Shown one piece after another: positions 50,799-59,628 of a stretch of DNA of 64,000 nt (the first letter of the stretch is position 1; the number at the start of each line of letters is the position of its first letter). Source of the stretch: Frigoriglobus tundricola (GTDB lineage: Bacteria > Planctomycetota > Planctomycetia > Gemmatales > Gemmataceae). Location: contig NZ_CP053452.2 in the NCBI RefSeq assembly GCF_013128195.2, positions 6,076,001 to 6,140,000 of the forward strand. The letters run 5' to 3'. The translations under genes and the position numbers were made by a program. The notes below the pieces were generated by a model. That model did not search any database. It was not told the origin of the DNA and saw only the letters and a program-made list of their open reading frames with translations.

Positions 50799-52268
50799 GT
50801 GTACAAGCTGCTCCTCTGCGTCCGCTACTTGCAAACCCGCTACCTCGCGTTCATTTGCATCGTCAGCGTCATGCTCGGCGTGGCGACGCTGATCGTGGTG
50901 AACGCGGTCATGAGCGGGTTCAGCACCAAGCTCAAGGACCGGTTGCACGGCGTCCTCTCGGACGTGGTGATTGATACCGACCGCACCGACGGAATTTACA
51001 TCCCGGACGAACGCGGCTACCCGCTCACCCCGGACCAGATCGTCGCGAAGATCAAGGCCAGCCCGGTCGGCGACAAGATCGAGTCGATCACCCCGACCAT
51101 CGAAACGTTCGCCATCCTTCAGTTCCGCTACCGCGGCACCGTCGTCGCCAAACCGGTGCGGCTCATCGGCATCGACCCACAGGGCCGGGCGGCCGTCGGC
51201 GGGTTCTCCGAGTACCTCGTCCGCCAGAAGGACTCCCCGACCCCCAGCTTCGATCTGACCCCGGAGGCCCTCCGCCGGCGCGAGCAGAACATCAAGCAGT
51301 TCGAACTCCTGAACGGGGTGAACGTGCCCCCGCCCGCGCCGGTAGCGGCCCTCGTGCCGATGCCGGGTGCGGTCCCCGAACCGAAAATGGAGCTCAACGT
51401 CGGCATTCCCGCACCGAAACTGCACGGCATCGTCGTCGGCTACACGATCGCCCACTGGCGGTTCCGCGACGAGAGCGGCAAGGTGGTGGAGGAGGCCGCC
51501 CTTAAGGAGGGCGACGACGTGATCGTGACGACGGCCGGCGGGGACGAACTGAAGCCGGTGTGGGGCAGCTTCTACGTCACGGACTACCTGCGGACGGAGA
51601 TGAGCGAGTACGACCAGAGCTTCGTGTACGTGCCGCTCGACCAGTTGCAGCGCATCCGCGGGATGGTGGGGCGGGCCACCTCGTTCCAGGTCAAGCTGAA
51701 GAACTACGAACAGAACAAAGCGAACATCGACCGGGACCTGCGGGCGGTGTTCAACAACTCCCCCGAGGTCCGCATCGCCACCTGGGAGGAGCACCAGGGG
51801 CCGCTCCTGGCCGCCATCGACGTGGAGCGGGGCATCCTGAACCTGTTGCTGTTCATGATCGTCGGCGTGGCCGGGTTCAGCATCCTCGCCATCTTCACGA
51901 TGATCGTTAGCGAGAAGTACCGCGACATCGGCATCATGAAGTCGCTCGGCGCGAGCAGCTGGGGCGTGATGAGCATCTTCCTCGGCTACGGCCTGTTGCT
52001 CGGCGTCGTGGGGTGCGCCCTGGGCACGTGCCTGGGGCTCTGGATCACGGACCACATCAACGAAATCGAGGCCGGACTGACCAGCCTGACCGGCCGGGCC
52101 GTGTTCCCGAAGGACGTGTACTACTTCAAGGAAATCCCGACCAACGTGGACGCGCTGACGGTGGTGCAGATCAACATCGGCGCGGTCGCCATCGCGGTCG
52201 TGTTCAGCCTGCTGCCGGCGTGGCGGGCCGCCCAACTGCAACCGGTTCAGGCGTTGCGGTTCGAATAG
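50799..52268 (+). CDS. ABC transporter permease, LolC/LolE-FtsX type
   Basis: A 489-residue inner-membrane permease. TM1 lies at about 12-36 (RYLAFICIVSVMLGVATLIVV), followed by a large periplasmic domain (about 40-345) and a C-terminal FtsX domain with three membrane segments (about 350-380, 395-430, 455-480). VSEKYRDIGIMKSLGAS is the conserved coupling-helix motif that contacts the ATPase. It probably works with the ATPase at 52390 in lipoprotein release or another mechanotransmission role. GTG 50799 has GGGGAAGGA upstream; the frame is open further upstream but without protein-like sequence. Confidence 0.9.
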   Translation: MYKLLLCVRYLQTRYLAFICIVSVMLGVATLIVVNAVMSGFSTKLKDRLHGVLSDVVIDTDRTDGIYIPDERGYPLTPDQIVAKIKASPVGDKIESITPTIETFAILQFRYRGTVVAKPVRLIGIDPQGRAAVGGFSEYLVRQKDSPTPSFDLTPEALRRREQNIKQFELLNGVNVPPPAPVAALVPMPGAVPEPKMELNVGIPAPKLHGIVVGYTIAHWRFRDESGKVVEEAALKEGDDVIVTTAGGDELKPVWGSFYVTDYLRTEMSEYDQSFVYVPLDQLQRIRGMVGRATSFQVKLKNYEQNKANIDRDLRAVFNNSPEVRIATWEEHQGPLLAAIDVERGILNLLLFMIVGVAGFSILAIFTMIVSEKYRDIGIMKSLGASSWGVMSIFLGYGLLLGVVGCALGTCLGLWITDHINEIEAGLTSLTGRAVFPKDVYYFKEIPTNVDALTVVQINIGAVAIAVVFSLLPAWRAAQLQPVQALRFE

Positions 52269-52280
52269 CTTCCTTTTTTG

Positions 52281-52367
52281 AAGTCGAAAGTCATAAAGTC
52301 GCAGGTCGTAAAGTCGAAGACGGTTCCGGCTCCGACTTTACGACCTGCGACTTTATGACTTTATGAC
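52281..52367. repeat. Dispersed palindromic repeat, copy 1 (perfect 27-bp arms)
   Basis: The arms 52291-52317 and 52334-52360 are exact reverse complements of 27 bases around a 16-base loop. The arms are built from AAGTCG and GTCGTAAAGTCG-like words. Related elements lie at 61060-61146 and 63704-63816. It is placed between the permease and ATPase genes, so a strong RNA hairpin would form within the operon transcript. Confidence 0.9.
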
Positions 52368-52389
52368 CCTGCGACGATATGAGGAACCC

Positions 52390-53124
52390 ATGCTGATCGC
52401 GCAGAACCTCTGCAAGACGTACCGCCGGCACGCCGTTCAGGTGCCGGTCCTGACCGGTCTGAACCTCGAGGTGCGGACGGGCGAGTTCCTGAGCATCGTC
52501 GGCGCGTCGGGCTCCGGGAAGAGCACGCTGCTGCACCTGCTCGGGACGCTCGACGCGCCGGACAGCGGGTCCGTGTTGCTCGACGGCAAGCGGATCGACA
52601 ACCTGCCGGCCGACCAGCGGGGCGACTTGCGGAACCGCACGTTCGGCTACATCTTCCAGTTCTACCACCTGTTGCCCGAACTCACCATGCTCGACAACGT
52701 GCTGATGCCGGCGTACATCCGGCAGTCGTTGTTCAACTGGTGGGCGACGCGGGGCCAGTGGCGCCAGCGCGCCGAGGACCTGCTGAAGCGGGTCGGGCTG
52801 GGGCACCGGATGACGCACCGGCCGCGGGAGCTGTCCGGCGGCGAGATGCAGCGCACCGCCATCGCCCGCGCGCTCCTGATGAACCCGCGCGTGCTGCTGG
52901 CCGACGAGCCGACCGGGAACCTCGACGTCGAGTCCGGCGGCGAGATCGTCCGCCTCCTCCGCGACATCAACCGCGAGGAGGGCGTGACCATCGTCATGGT
53001 CACGCACAACCTGGACATCGTCGCCGCCACCGATCGCGTGGTGCGGATGGTCGGCGGGGTGATCACCGAGGACACGCCAGCCCCTCGGCACGTGTTTCCG
53101 CAACCGCGGCTCGCCGCCGTGTGA
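52390..53124 (+). CDS. ABC transporter ATP-binding protein, LolD type
   Basis: A 244-residue ATPase. Walker A VGASGSGKSTLL (about residue 38), Q-loop FQFYHLLPELT, signature LSGGEMQR, Walker B VLLADEPTGNLD and the H-loop VTHNLD are all intact. The wording is that of the MacB/LolD subfamily. A short insert (NWWATRGQWRQRAEDLLK) sits before the signature motif. It is 121 bases after the permease, with the palindromic repeat between them. GAGGA lies four bases before ATG 52390. Confidence 0.92.
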   Translation: MLIAQNLCKTYRRHAVQVPVLTGLNLEVRTGEFLSIVGASGSGKSTLLHLLGTLDAPDSGSVLLDGKRIDNLPADQRGDLRNRTFGYIFQFYHLLPELTMLDNVLMPAYIRQSLFNWWATRGQWRQRAEDLLKRVGLGHRMTHRPRELSGGEMQRTAIARALLMNPRVLLADEPTGNLDVESGGEIVRLLRDINREEGVTIVMVTHNLDIVAATDRVVRMVGGVITEDTPAPRHVFPQPRLAAV

Positions 53125-53128
53125 AGGT

Positions 53129-53258
53129 GACCCACCCCCCGGCCCCCTCCCTAAAGGGAGGGGGGTGAGCGCGCGCCGAGCCTCCTTGGACTCTCCAGAG
53201 GCACCGGGATTCCGAAGGTTCTGCTGCCCTCCCTTCAGGGAGGGGTTGGCGGTGGGTC
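53129..53258. repeat. Nested palindromic element with two GC hairpins
   Basis: Outer arms GACCCACC (53129-53136) and GGTGGGTC (53251-53258) enclose two hairpins: CCCCCTCCCT/AGGGAGGGGG (53143-53164) and CCCTCCCT/AGGGAGGG (53227-53244). It lies between the ATPase gene and the aminotransferase. It could act as a terminator but looks like a mobile intergenic repeat. Confidence 0.75.
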
Positions 53259-53313
53259 TTCGCGACACAACCACAACGCGTCAACACCGCTCTCATCACT
53301 CATTACTTCCCCC

Positions 53314-54162
53314 ATGTCCCTCCTCTGGCTGAACGGTACGCTCACCGACAAGGCCGACGCCCGCGTCAGCCCGTTCGACCACGGGTTGCTGTACGGCGAC
53401 GGCGTGTGGGAGCCGCTCCGCCTCTTCGGCGGAAAACCGTTTCGGGCCGATCATCACCTCAAAGTGTTGTTCACAGTGGCCGGGGCGATCGGGATCGAGG
53501 TCCCTCTCTCTCGTGACGAACTGCTCCGGGCCATTGACGCCACGGCGGAGGCGAACGGCCGGACGGAAGGCTACGTGCGGGTGATCGTGACACGCGGACC
53601 CGGCACGATCGGACCGGACCCGCGAAAGATCGAGCCGCAGGTCGTGGTCATCGCGGAAGAGTACCAGCCGTTCCCGCACGAACTGATTGGTCACGGGCTG
53701 CACGCGGTCGTTTCTCCCCTGAAGCTCGATCCGGAGAACCCGGCCCACCGGTTCCGCACGCTCAACCAGCTCCACATCGTCCGGGCGAAACAGCACGCGC
53801 TGGGGAGCGGGTGCCTCGAAGCGCTGCTCCGGACGCACGACGATCGCCTCGTTGGCACCACGGAAGGGTTCCTGTTCGCGGTGCGGGACGGCGCGGTGGT
53901 CGTGGCGGGCGGGCAACCCGAAGACGCCACCGGCTTCGCGGTCGCGGCACTGGCCGGCGAAGCCGGAACGGTCGTCGCGGAGTACAGTCTGAAGCTCCCC
54001 GACCTGTTGGGGGCCGAAGAGGTGTTCATCGCCGGGACGGCGTGCGGGGTGATCGGGATCGTTCGGATCGACGGCGCGAACATCGGGAACGGCACCGAGG
54101 GGCCGGTCACGCGCGACCTCCGCGCCGGCTATCGGCACCTCACGCGGGGCGAACCGAAGTAG
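53314..54162 (+). CDS. Class IV aminotransferase-fold protein with Arg at the catalytic Lys position
   Basis: A 282-residue relative of branched-chain/D-amino-acid aminotransferases and aminodeoxychorismate lyase. LWLNGTLTDKADARVSPFDHGLLYGDGVWE is reduced here to its family landmarks SPFDHG and LYGDGV; GYVRVIVTRGPG and VGTTEGFLF (the conserved Glu) follow. In the active-site segment, where the family reads K-S/T-L-N, this protein has FRTLNQL with Arg148 (codon CGC at 53755). The PLP-lysine therefore appears absent. A nearby lysine in VRAKQHA occupies the position that is also Lys in active members and is not the Schiff-base residue. It may be a non-catalytic or repurposed PLP-fold protein, or a misplaced alignment by eye. 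Confidence 0.85.
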   Translation: MSLLWLNGTLTDKADARVSPFDHGLLYGDGVWEPLRLFGGKPFRADHHLKVLFTVAGAIGIEVPLSRDELLRAIDATAEANGRTEGYVRVIVTRGPGTIGPDPRKIEPQVVVIAEEYQPFPHELIGHGLHAVVSPLKLDPENPAHRFRTLNQLHIVRAKQHALGSGCLEALLRTHDDRLVGTTEGFLFAVRDGAVVVAGGQPEDATGFAVAALAGEAGTVVAEYSLKLPDLLGAEEVFIAGTACGVIGIVRIDGANIGNGTEGPVTRDLRAGYRHLTRGEPK

Positions 54163-54195
54163 AATACCGGTCCCGTCTCTACCGGAGTCGAACCG

Positions 54196-54648
54196 ATGAT
54201 CACCATCCGTCGCATTCTCGTCCCGACCGACTTCAGCGACTACGCCCGACCGGCGGTGCGGTACGCGGCCGAACTGGCGGAGAAATTTTCGGCCGAACTC
54301 GTGCTGCTGCACGTCGTCCCCGATGCGGTCCTCGCGCTCCCGGACGCGGTCATGCCGACGCCCACTCCGGCGGTCGACCTGTCCGAACTCACCGAGGCCG
54401 GTAAAGAGGGGCTGGCGCACCTGATTGCTGCGGAGAAGCTGGAAAAGCGGCACCCGCGGGCCGAGGTGCGGATCGGGTCGCCCGCGGACGAGATCATCGC
54501 GGCGGCGCGCGACCTGCACGCCGATCTGGTGTGCATCGGCACGCACGGGCGCGGCGGCCTCGCCCGTGTGCTGCTCGGCAGTGTCGCGGAACACGTGGTC
54601 CGACAGGCGCCGTGCCCCGTGCTCACCGTGCGACCGAACGCGAGCTGA
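54196..54648 (+). CDS. Universal stress protein (UspA family)
   Basis: A 150-residue single-domain USP. ILVPTDFSDYARPAVRYA opens the fold, and the C-terminal ATP-binding motif G-x2-G-x9-G-S is seen in GTHGRGGLARVLLGSVAEHV. It is expected to be an ATP-binding stress-survival protein. It lies 33 bases after the class IV aminotransferase with ACCGGAG upstream of ATG 54196. The opposite strand carries the 3' extension of the YgfZ-like gene across most of its length. Confidence 0.92.
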   Translation: MITIRRILVPTDFSDYARPAVRYAAELAEKFSAELVLLHVVPDAVLALPDAVMPTPTPAVDLSELTEAGKEGLAHLIAAEKLEKRHPRAEVRIGSPADEIIAAARDLHADLVCIGTHGRGGLARVLLGSVAEHVVRQAPCPVLTVRPNAS

Positions 54649-55739
54649 GGGGCTCGTTGTGGAAGAGTGATGCAGAAACAGGCATTTCCTGGGACCGACT
54701 TCACCGGCGGCAGCCCCAGCACTTCTACCGCCTGCTTGCCCGTCGCCGTTTCCGCTTCCATTCGCGTGCCCGGCTCCTGGTGCTTCCACTTCAGATACGC
54801 CAGAGCCACCGGTGCACCGAGTCGCGGAGAGTCGCAACTCGATGTCACCAGCCCGACTTCCTGCCCGTCGCGAAACAGTTTCGTGCCCGCCGGGAGCGGC
54901 CCCCCGTCGAGCACCCTCAGGCCGAGGAACGCGCGGTTGACGTGCCCGGCCCGGTCCCGGGCCATAACGATCGGCTCCTGGCCGAGGAAGCACCCCTTCG
55001 CGTAACTCACGGCCCGCGGCGCGTAGCCCACTTCCATCACGAACCGGGTGTCGTCGATGTCCTTGCCGAACACCGGCGCTCCGGCCTCGATCCGGAGCGT
55101 CTCGAACGTCGCCGCGCTGCCGGGCGTCGCGCCGGCGGCGGTGAGCACCCGCTTCACGCCGTCGGCCACATCGGTGAGGCAAACGAGATCGAAGCCCGGC
55201 AGACCGAGTTGATCGCGGCGGTGGATCGAGCAGGCCAGGTCGCGAGAAGTTCCGCTGACAGGCCCGGCGAGGGCGGTGGGAGCGTCACTGCCGAAGGTTC
55301 GCTCCATGTGCGCGAATTCGGGCAGCGCGGGGACCGTATCTCCGAGCGCGGAGGAGAGCACCTCCGGTGCGTTCGGGCCGGCGAGGTGCAGTTGCGCGAA
55401 GTCCGCCGTGCGGTCGGCGATCTCGACCTGTTCGGAAATGAGGTACCGGTCGAGGTACTGCACCAGTTCCGTGTTTCGGCCGGGTGTGGTTTCGACCCAC
55501 ATCGCGTGGCGGCCGTCGCCCAGGCGCACGTGGTAGACCCACGCCTGGAACTTGACCTTCGCGCGCGGGTCGCAGAAGTACGCTTCGCACCCGCCGCCGA
55601 GCGGGAGGTTCTTGATGTCGTTGGTGCTGAGGTTGCCGAGAAACATCGGCGCGTCCGGGCCGGTCAGTAGCAGCTTCGCGGCGGCCGACGTGTCGAACAG
55701 CGCCGCGGTGGTCGTCGCGGCGGCGTAATCGGGAGTCAT
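54240..55739 (-). CDS. ygfZ: YgfZ/GcvT-like folate-binding protein with unusual 3' extension
   Basis: The first ~350 residues are a YgfZ-type protein that uses tetrahydrofolate in Fe-S cluster maintenance. ALFDTSAAAKLLLTGPDAPMF, FLGNLSTNDIKNLPLG and the diagnostic motif KGCFLGQEPIVMA are present. The family domain seems to end near VEVLGLPPVK (about 54690), but no in-frame stop occurs until 54240. The annotated product is therefore 499 residues, with a ~150-residue Ser/Ala/Arg-rich tail antisense to the usp gene. A one-base change in the GGGG run shortly before would bring a TGA into frame, so the tail is doubtful. ATG 55739 is the natural domain start. Confidence 0.8.
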   Translation of the reverse strand: MTPDYAAATTTAALFDTSAAAKLLLTGPDAPMFLGNLSTNDIKNLPLGGGCEAYFCDPRAKVKFQAWVYHVRLGDGRHAMWVETTPGRNTELVQYLDRYLISEQVEIADRTADFAQLHLAGPNAPEVLSSALGDTVPALPEFAHMERTFGSDAPTALAGPVSGTSRDLACSIHRRDQLGLPGFDLVCLTDVADGVKRVLTAAGATPGSAATFETLRIEAGAPVFGKDIDDTRFVMEVGYAPRAVSYAKGCFLGQEPIVMARDRAGHVNRAFLGLRVLDGGPLPAGTKLFRDGQEVGLVTSSCDSPRLGAPVALAYLKWKHQEPGTRMEAETATGKQAVEVLGLPPVKSVPGNACFCITLPQRAPQLAFGRTVSTGHGACRTTCSATLPSSTRARPPRPCVPMHTRSACRSRAAAMISSAGDPIRTSARGCRFSSFSAAIRCASPSLPASVSSDRSTAGVGVGMTASGSARTASGTTCSSTSSAENFSASSAAYRTAGRA

Positions 55740-55831
55740 GAGTATTCTCGGAACAATGTCGGTCACCCGCGGAGCGAGTGACGCCAGCCACCGACTCCAC
55801 GTGCCGGGGCACAACTCGCGGAGCGAGTTGC

Positions 55832-57028
55832 CTACTTTACCGTCACGGTCGTCTTATGGGCGTCGGGGATGAGCAGCACGGTGCCGCCGGTGTCGATGAG
55901 CCGCTGCGCTTCCGAGGGCGCGTGAATCGGGGTCGCGAACAGTTCCTCGACCACGTCGTCCGGGTAGCCGCTCGCGAGGAAGAGGCTGGCGCGCTTGGCG
56001 GCGGCGGCCCAGAACGCCGCGTCGGCCCAGTCGTCGGGCTTCTCGTGAGCGAGCCGCTTTCGCGCGCCCGCCGGGCCGTCGAGCGCGCGGAGCACTTGTG
56101 CGCCCGGGCCGAGGTCCGGCGCGGCGGTGGTCAGGAGCCCGATCCGGCCGCCCTTCTTCACCACCCTGGCGGCCGTTACCAGCGCCTTCGCCAGATCGAG
56201 GAAGCTCAGGTGCGCCGGGCTCCCGCTAATGGCCGCGATGACCGTATCGGGCTCCGATTCCACCGTGGCCCGCCAGCGCGCGTCCTGGCGGCGGACGCCG
56301 TCGGCCGCGGTGTCGAGCAGGCCCGCGACGACTTCCTGAATGGTGTCGCCGGTGCCCTCGATCACCTGCACGAGGAACGGCGTGCCGAGCAGCCACGCGG
56401 CTTCCGAGGCTTCACCTTCGGTGAACTGGGGATCGCGGACCGTGAACTCGCCCGCGAGTGCGGCCCGCGCTTCCTCGTTCGAGAGGGCCGGGAACACGGC
56501 CGCTTCCGCGCCGGCGTAGCCGGAGTGCGGGTCGAACCGCCGGCCGGTGAGCAGCACGGCGACGTCCGCGTCCACCAGCGAGCGGTTGAGGTACAGTCGC
56601 CGCCCGCCCTTGGTGGTCGCGAGGTACGCCAACTTCTTCGGGTCGGCCGGGTCGTGCGTCTCGGCGGTCACGTCCGCGAACTCGTCGGGCAGTTCGTCGA
56701 TCCACGTTTGCGGCGCGTCCGGCGGGCTCACCACCGTGACCGCGCCCGGTCCGACCCCGGCCGACCCGAGGTGGCGCAGCACCTCCGCGAGCATCGCCGC
56801 GAGGTGCGGCAGGCGCGGATCGATGACGACCGTGACGCGGTCGTCCGGGGTGAGCGCCCGGCGCAAGCCCTGCCCATCGAAGGGCTTTTCCAGCGCGTCG
56901 TGAACGAGTTGCCGCGGGGGCACGGTCGGCGCGGCAACGGGGGCGTGCGCGAGTGCGAGCGCGCGGTCCGCCGGCACCGTGAGCCGCCACGGTTCGGAAC
57001 CAACGATGAGTTCGGTCGTTTCGGCCAT
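55832..57028 (-). CDS. LarA-like (DUF2088, lactate racemase N-terminal domain) protein
   Basis: A 398-residue protein of the LarA/DUF2088 family. Rossmann-like segments TPDDRVTVVIDPRLPHLAAM, GAVTVVSPPDAPQTW and VDADVAVLLTGRRFDPHSGY match the LarA N-terminal domain. LarA racemises lactate with a nickel-pincer cofactor; planctomycete relatives are numerous and mostly uncharacterised. The cofactor lysine/histidines were not confirmed by eye. ATG 57028 (MAETTELIV) follows a TATAAT at 57041-57036 by only seven bases, so the transcript may be leaderless. An ATG nine bases upstream is an alternative. Confidence 0.82.
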   Translation of the reverse strand: MAETTELIVGSEPWRLTVPADRALALAHAPVAAPTVPPRQLVHDALEKPFDGQGLRRALTPDDRVTVVIDPRLPHLAAMLAEVLRHLGSAGVGPGAVTVVSPPDAPQTWIDELPDEFADVTAETHDPADPKKLAYLATTKGGRRLYLNRSLVDADVAVLLTGRRFDPHSGYAGAEAAVFPALSNEEARAALAGEFTVRDPQFTEGEASEAAWLLGTPFLVQVIEGTGDTIQEVVAGLLDTAADGVRRQDARWRATVESEPDTVIAAISGSPAHLSFLDLAKALVTAARVVKKGGRIGLLTTAAPDLGPGAQVLRALDGPAGARKRLAHEKPDDWADAAFWAAAAKRASLFLASGYPDDVVEELFATPIHAPSEAQRLIDTGGTVLLIPDAHKTTVTVK

Positions 57029-57149
57029 ATGCGGCATTATATGCCGCCGGGCCATGCGGCAGTGTGAAGACGGATTCACAGTGCCAGGGGTGGCTTCCCG
57101 CCGTTCGTCCCGTGTAGAATGCAGCAACGCCATTTCTTCGGAGAACCCG

Positions 57150-58664
57150 ATGCGTCAGCCCCCTCTCCCGGTGACCGGTCGGCTGTTCGTTGCGGGCGAG
57201 TGGTCGAGGCCGCGCGACGATTTTGCCGACCGCAACCCGGCGGACCTCGACGAGGTCGTCGGCACGTTCCCGCACGCCACGCCCGACGAGGTGGCCGCCG
57301 CGGTCGCGGCGGCGCGGGCCGCGTTCCCGGCGTGGCGGCGCACGTCGCGGATTCTGCGCGCGGAGTGCTTCGACCGGCTCGCGCAGCTGATCAAGCGAGA
57401 CACCGACGCCCTCGCCACGCTGATGGCCCGCGAGTGCGGCAAGAACCTCACCGAGTGCCGGGCGGAGGTGGTCGAGGGGCTGCACATGGTGCAGTACGTC
57501 TTCGGCGCCGGCCGGCAGGGCGATTACGGCGCGGTGATCGCCAGCGAAATCGCGGAAAAGGACGCCTTTACCCGGCGGAAGCCGTGGGGCGTTGTGGCCG
57601 TGGTCACGCCCTGGAACTTCCCCTTCGCGGTCCCGCTGTGGATGCTCGGGCCGTCGCTGCTCGAGGGCAACACGTGCGTCTTCAAGCCCAGTGAGGAAAC
57701 ACCGGCGATCGCGCAGCGGCTCGTGGAACTGTTCGTGGAAGCCGGCTTCCCGGCCGGCACCGTCAACCTGGTGCAGGGCAGCGGTCCGGTCGGCGAAGCG
57801 CTGGTGAAGGACCCCGGCGTGAACGTCGTGTGCTTCACCGGCAGTTACGCGGTGGGCAAGCGGATTCAGGAGCTTTCGGCGGCGCTGCCCGAACGCACCG
57901 TCGCGGCCGAGATGGGCGGCAAGAACGCGGTCATCGTGTGCGACGACGCCCGGTTCGACCTGGCCGTGAGCGCCGGCATCCTGAGCGCGTTCAAAACGAC
58001 GGGCCAGCGGTGCGTGTCCGCGAGCCGCATCATCGTTCACGAGTCGCTGATCGACCGCTACGCTCAGGCGTTCGCGGAAACGGCGAAGCGGCTCCGGTTC
58101 GGCGACCCGCTCGACGCGTCGAATTTCGCCGGCCCGATGGTGAACCGCCGCGGCGTCGAAAAGGTCCTGGAGTACAACGCCCTCGCGAAGAAGGAAGGCG
58201 CGGCCGTGCTACTGGACGCGGGCGAACTCCGCACCGGCGCCCGGGGCTGCTTCCTGGGACCGTTCGCCTACCGGATGGACGCCGGCCCGACCGCCCGCGT
58301 GCTGCACGAGGAGGTCTTCGGCCCGCACGTGGCGCTGGTCCCGTTCCGCACGGATGAAGAGGCGGCGCGGATTTACAACGACACGGAATACGGCCTGTCG
58401 ATGGCCGTCATCACGGAGAGCTACCGCCGGATGCGGTTCTTCCGCGACGAGTGCGAGTACGGCATGGGCTACGTGAACCTGCCGTCCATCGGCGCGGAGG
58501 TCCATCTGCCGTTCGGGGGCGTGAAGAAGAGCGGGAACGGTCACCCGTCGGCCGCCGCGCTGGTGGACGCCGTCACGCACAAGACCGCGTGGACCGTGAA
58601 CCACGGCACCGACATCAAGATGGCCCAGGGGCTGACGACGGCGATCGACGGAGGGCCGGCGTGA
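57150..58664 (+). CDS. NAD(P)-dependent aldehyde dehydrogenase
   Basis: A 504-residue ALDH-superfamily enzyme oxidising an aldehyde to an acid. It has VVTPWNFPFAVPLWMLGPSL and CVFKPSEETP for cofactor binding. The general-base Glu254 lies in VAAEMGGKNAV and the nucleophile Cys288 in TTGQRCVSAS. EEVFGPHVALVPF and LPFGGVKKSGNGH complete the signature. The sequence is closest in style to alpha-aminoadipic semialdehyde/piperideine-6-carboxylate or Delta1-pyrroline dehydrogenases, but the substrate is not certain. ATG 57150 has GGAGA five bases upstream. Confidence 0.93.
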   Translation: MRQPPLPVTGRLFVAGEWSRPRDDFADRNPADLDEVVGTFPHATPDEVAAAVAAARAAFPAWRRTSRILRAECFDRLAQLIKRDTDALATLMARECGKNLTECRAEVVEGLHMVQYVFGAGRQGDYGAVIASEIAEKDAFTRRKPWGVVAVVTPWNFPFAVPLWMLGPSLLEGNTCVFKPSEETPAIAQRLVELFVEAGFPAGTVNLVQGSGPVGEALVKDPGVNVVCFTGSYAVGKRIQELSAALPERTVAAEMGGKNAVIVCDDARFDLAVSAGILSAFKTTGQRCVSASRIIVHESLIDRYAQAFAETAKRLRFGDPLDASNFAGPMVNRRGVEKVLEYNALAKKEGAAVLLDAGELRTGARGCFLGPFAYRMDAGPTARVLHEEVFGPHVALVPFRTDEEAARIYNDTEYGLSMAVITESYRRMRFFRDECEYGMGYVNLPSIGAEVHLPFGGVKKSGNGHPSAAALVDAVTHKTAWTVNHGTDIKMAQGLTTAIDGGPA

Positions 58665-58840
58665 GTTGAGCGCGGGACGCGGAACTCGGAATGAAGAGAA
58701 CGAAGACCGCCCGGACGGCTTTCGCGCTGCATTCCGGGTTTCGCGCTCCGGGCTCCGAGGGGGCCACTTGACGGCTGCTCGCGCGTTTGGCATACCACCG
58801 CGTTTATCGGGGGACCATGCCGGACCGTGGGGACGTGGCC

Positions 58841-59599
58841 ATGACGCGGGCAATGTGGGCGGGGTTGGCGGTGTGCGCGGTTGGGGTCGGCTGCACGGGG
58901 CCGCAGTACTACACCCCGCCGGCCGAGCCGATACCCGGGCCCGCGAACGTGGGCGGCGCGACGGTGCAGATCATCGACCAGCGGCCGGAGTGGGAGAAGA
59001 AGCCGTTCCTCGGTGTCGTGTGCCTCTACCACCTGGGTAAAGCGCACCCGGACGCATGGGCCCAGTTGGCCCAGGAGACCGCGGCCGTTGTGAACGCGAT
59101 GCCGCAGAAGCCGGTGCGCGTCGATGTCGTGGTCTCGTCGTTCCGGCTCGTGCGGTCCACGGACAGCGTCAAGAAGTTCCATGACTACGGGTCGGGACCG
59201 AACCCCAACCCGAACGCCCAGACGACGACGATGAGCCAGGCCAATGCCGACGAGCGCAAGGAGCGGCTCTCCGCGGTGAACGGGACCGGGAGCGGGGAGC
59301 AGGGCCAAAGCACCGACGGCCCGCCGAACAAGCTCGAAATGATGTTCGCCTCGAAGGACGACCCGCGGCGGCTCCTCAAGGACCACCCGGGCGGCGCCAG
59401 TTGCGCGATCCAGGCGCAGATCCGGCTCGTCTTCGCCAACGGGCAGGAGCAACGGGTGGACGTCAAAACACTCAACCGCGGCGAGAACACGACCCACAGC
59501 GGGTACATGGGCGAGGCGATGGACTCCGCCGCCCGCGCCGCAGTGTTCCAGTTCGGCCGCCAGTTCCGAAACGGGGTCGGGCTGAACCCCGACCAGTAA
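58841..59599 (+). CDS. Hypothetical lipoprotein
   Basis: A 252-residue exported protein with a short signal (MTRAMWAGLAVCAVGVGC), the Cys at position 18 being a plausible lipidation site although the lipobox is atypical. The mature part begins with a Pro-rich linker and has one alpha/beta-looking domain (WEKKPFLGVVCLYHLGKAHP, VRVDVVVSSFRLVRS) with a Ser/Gly/Asn-rich insert (about 120-170). No known family was recognised. It precedes the class III aminotransferase by 29 bases. An upstream start at 58787 would bury the signal peptide. Confidence 0.68.
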   Translation: MTRAMWAGLAVCAVGVGCTGPQYYTPPAEPIPGPANVGGATVQIIDQRPEWEKKPFLGVVCLYHLGKAHPDAWAQLAQETAAVVNAMPQKPVRVDVVVSSFRLVRSTDSVKKFHDYGSGPNPNPNAQTTTMSQANADERKERLSAVNGTGSGEQGQSTDGPPNKLEMMFASKDDPRRLLKDHPGGASCAIQAQIRLVFANGQEQRVDVKTLNRGENTTHSGYMGEAMDSAARAAVFQFGRQFRNGVGLNPDQ

Positions 59600-59628
59600 C
59601 CGTCTCATCCGCTCCGGGGAGGTGCACT

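Noticed and set aside
52291..52360. The perfect 27-bp palindrome considered as an intrinsic terminator
   Set aside because: It has no T-run, lies inside a two-gene operon and recurs elsewhere, so a repeat family fits better.
53296..55182. A 628-codon minus-strand frame across the aminotransferase and usp genes
   Set aside because: Both plus-strand genes have intact family motifs; the minus frame is Arg/Gly/Glu-rich shadow sequence.
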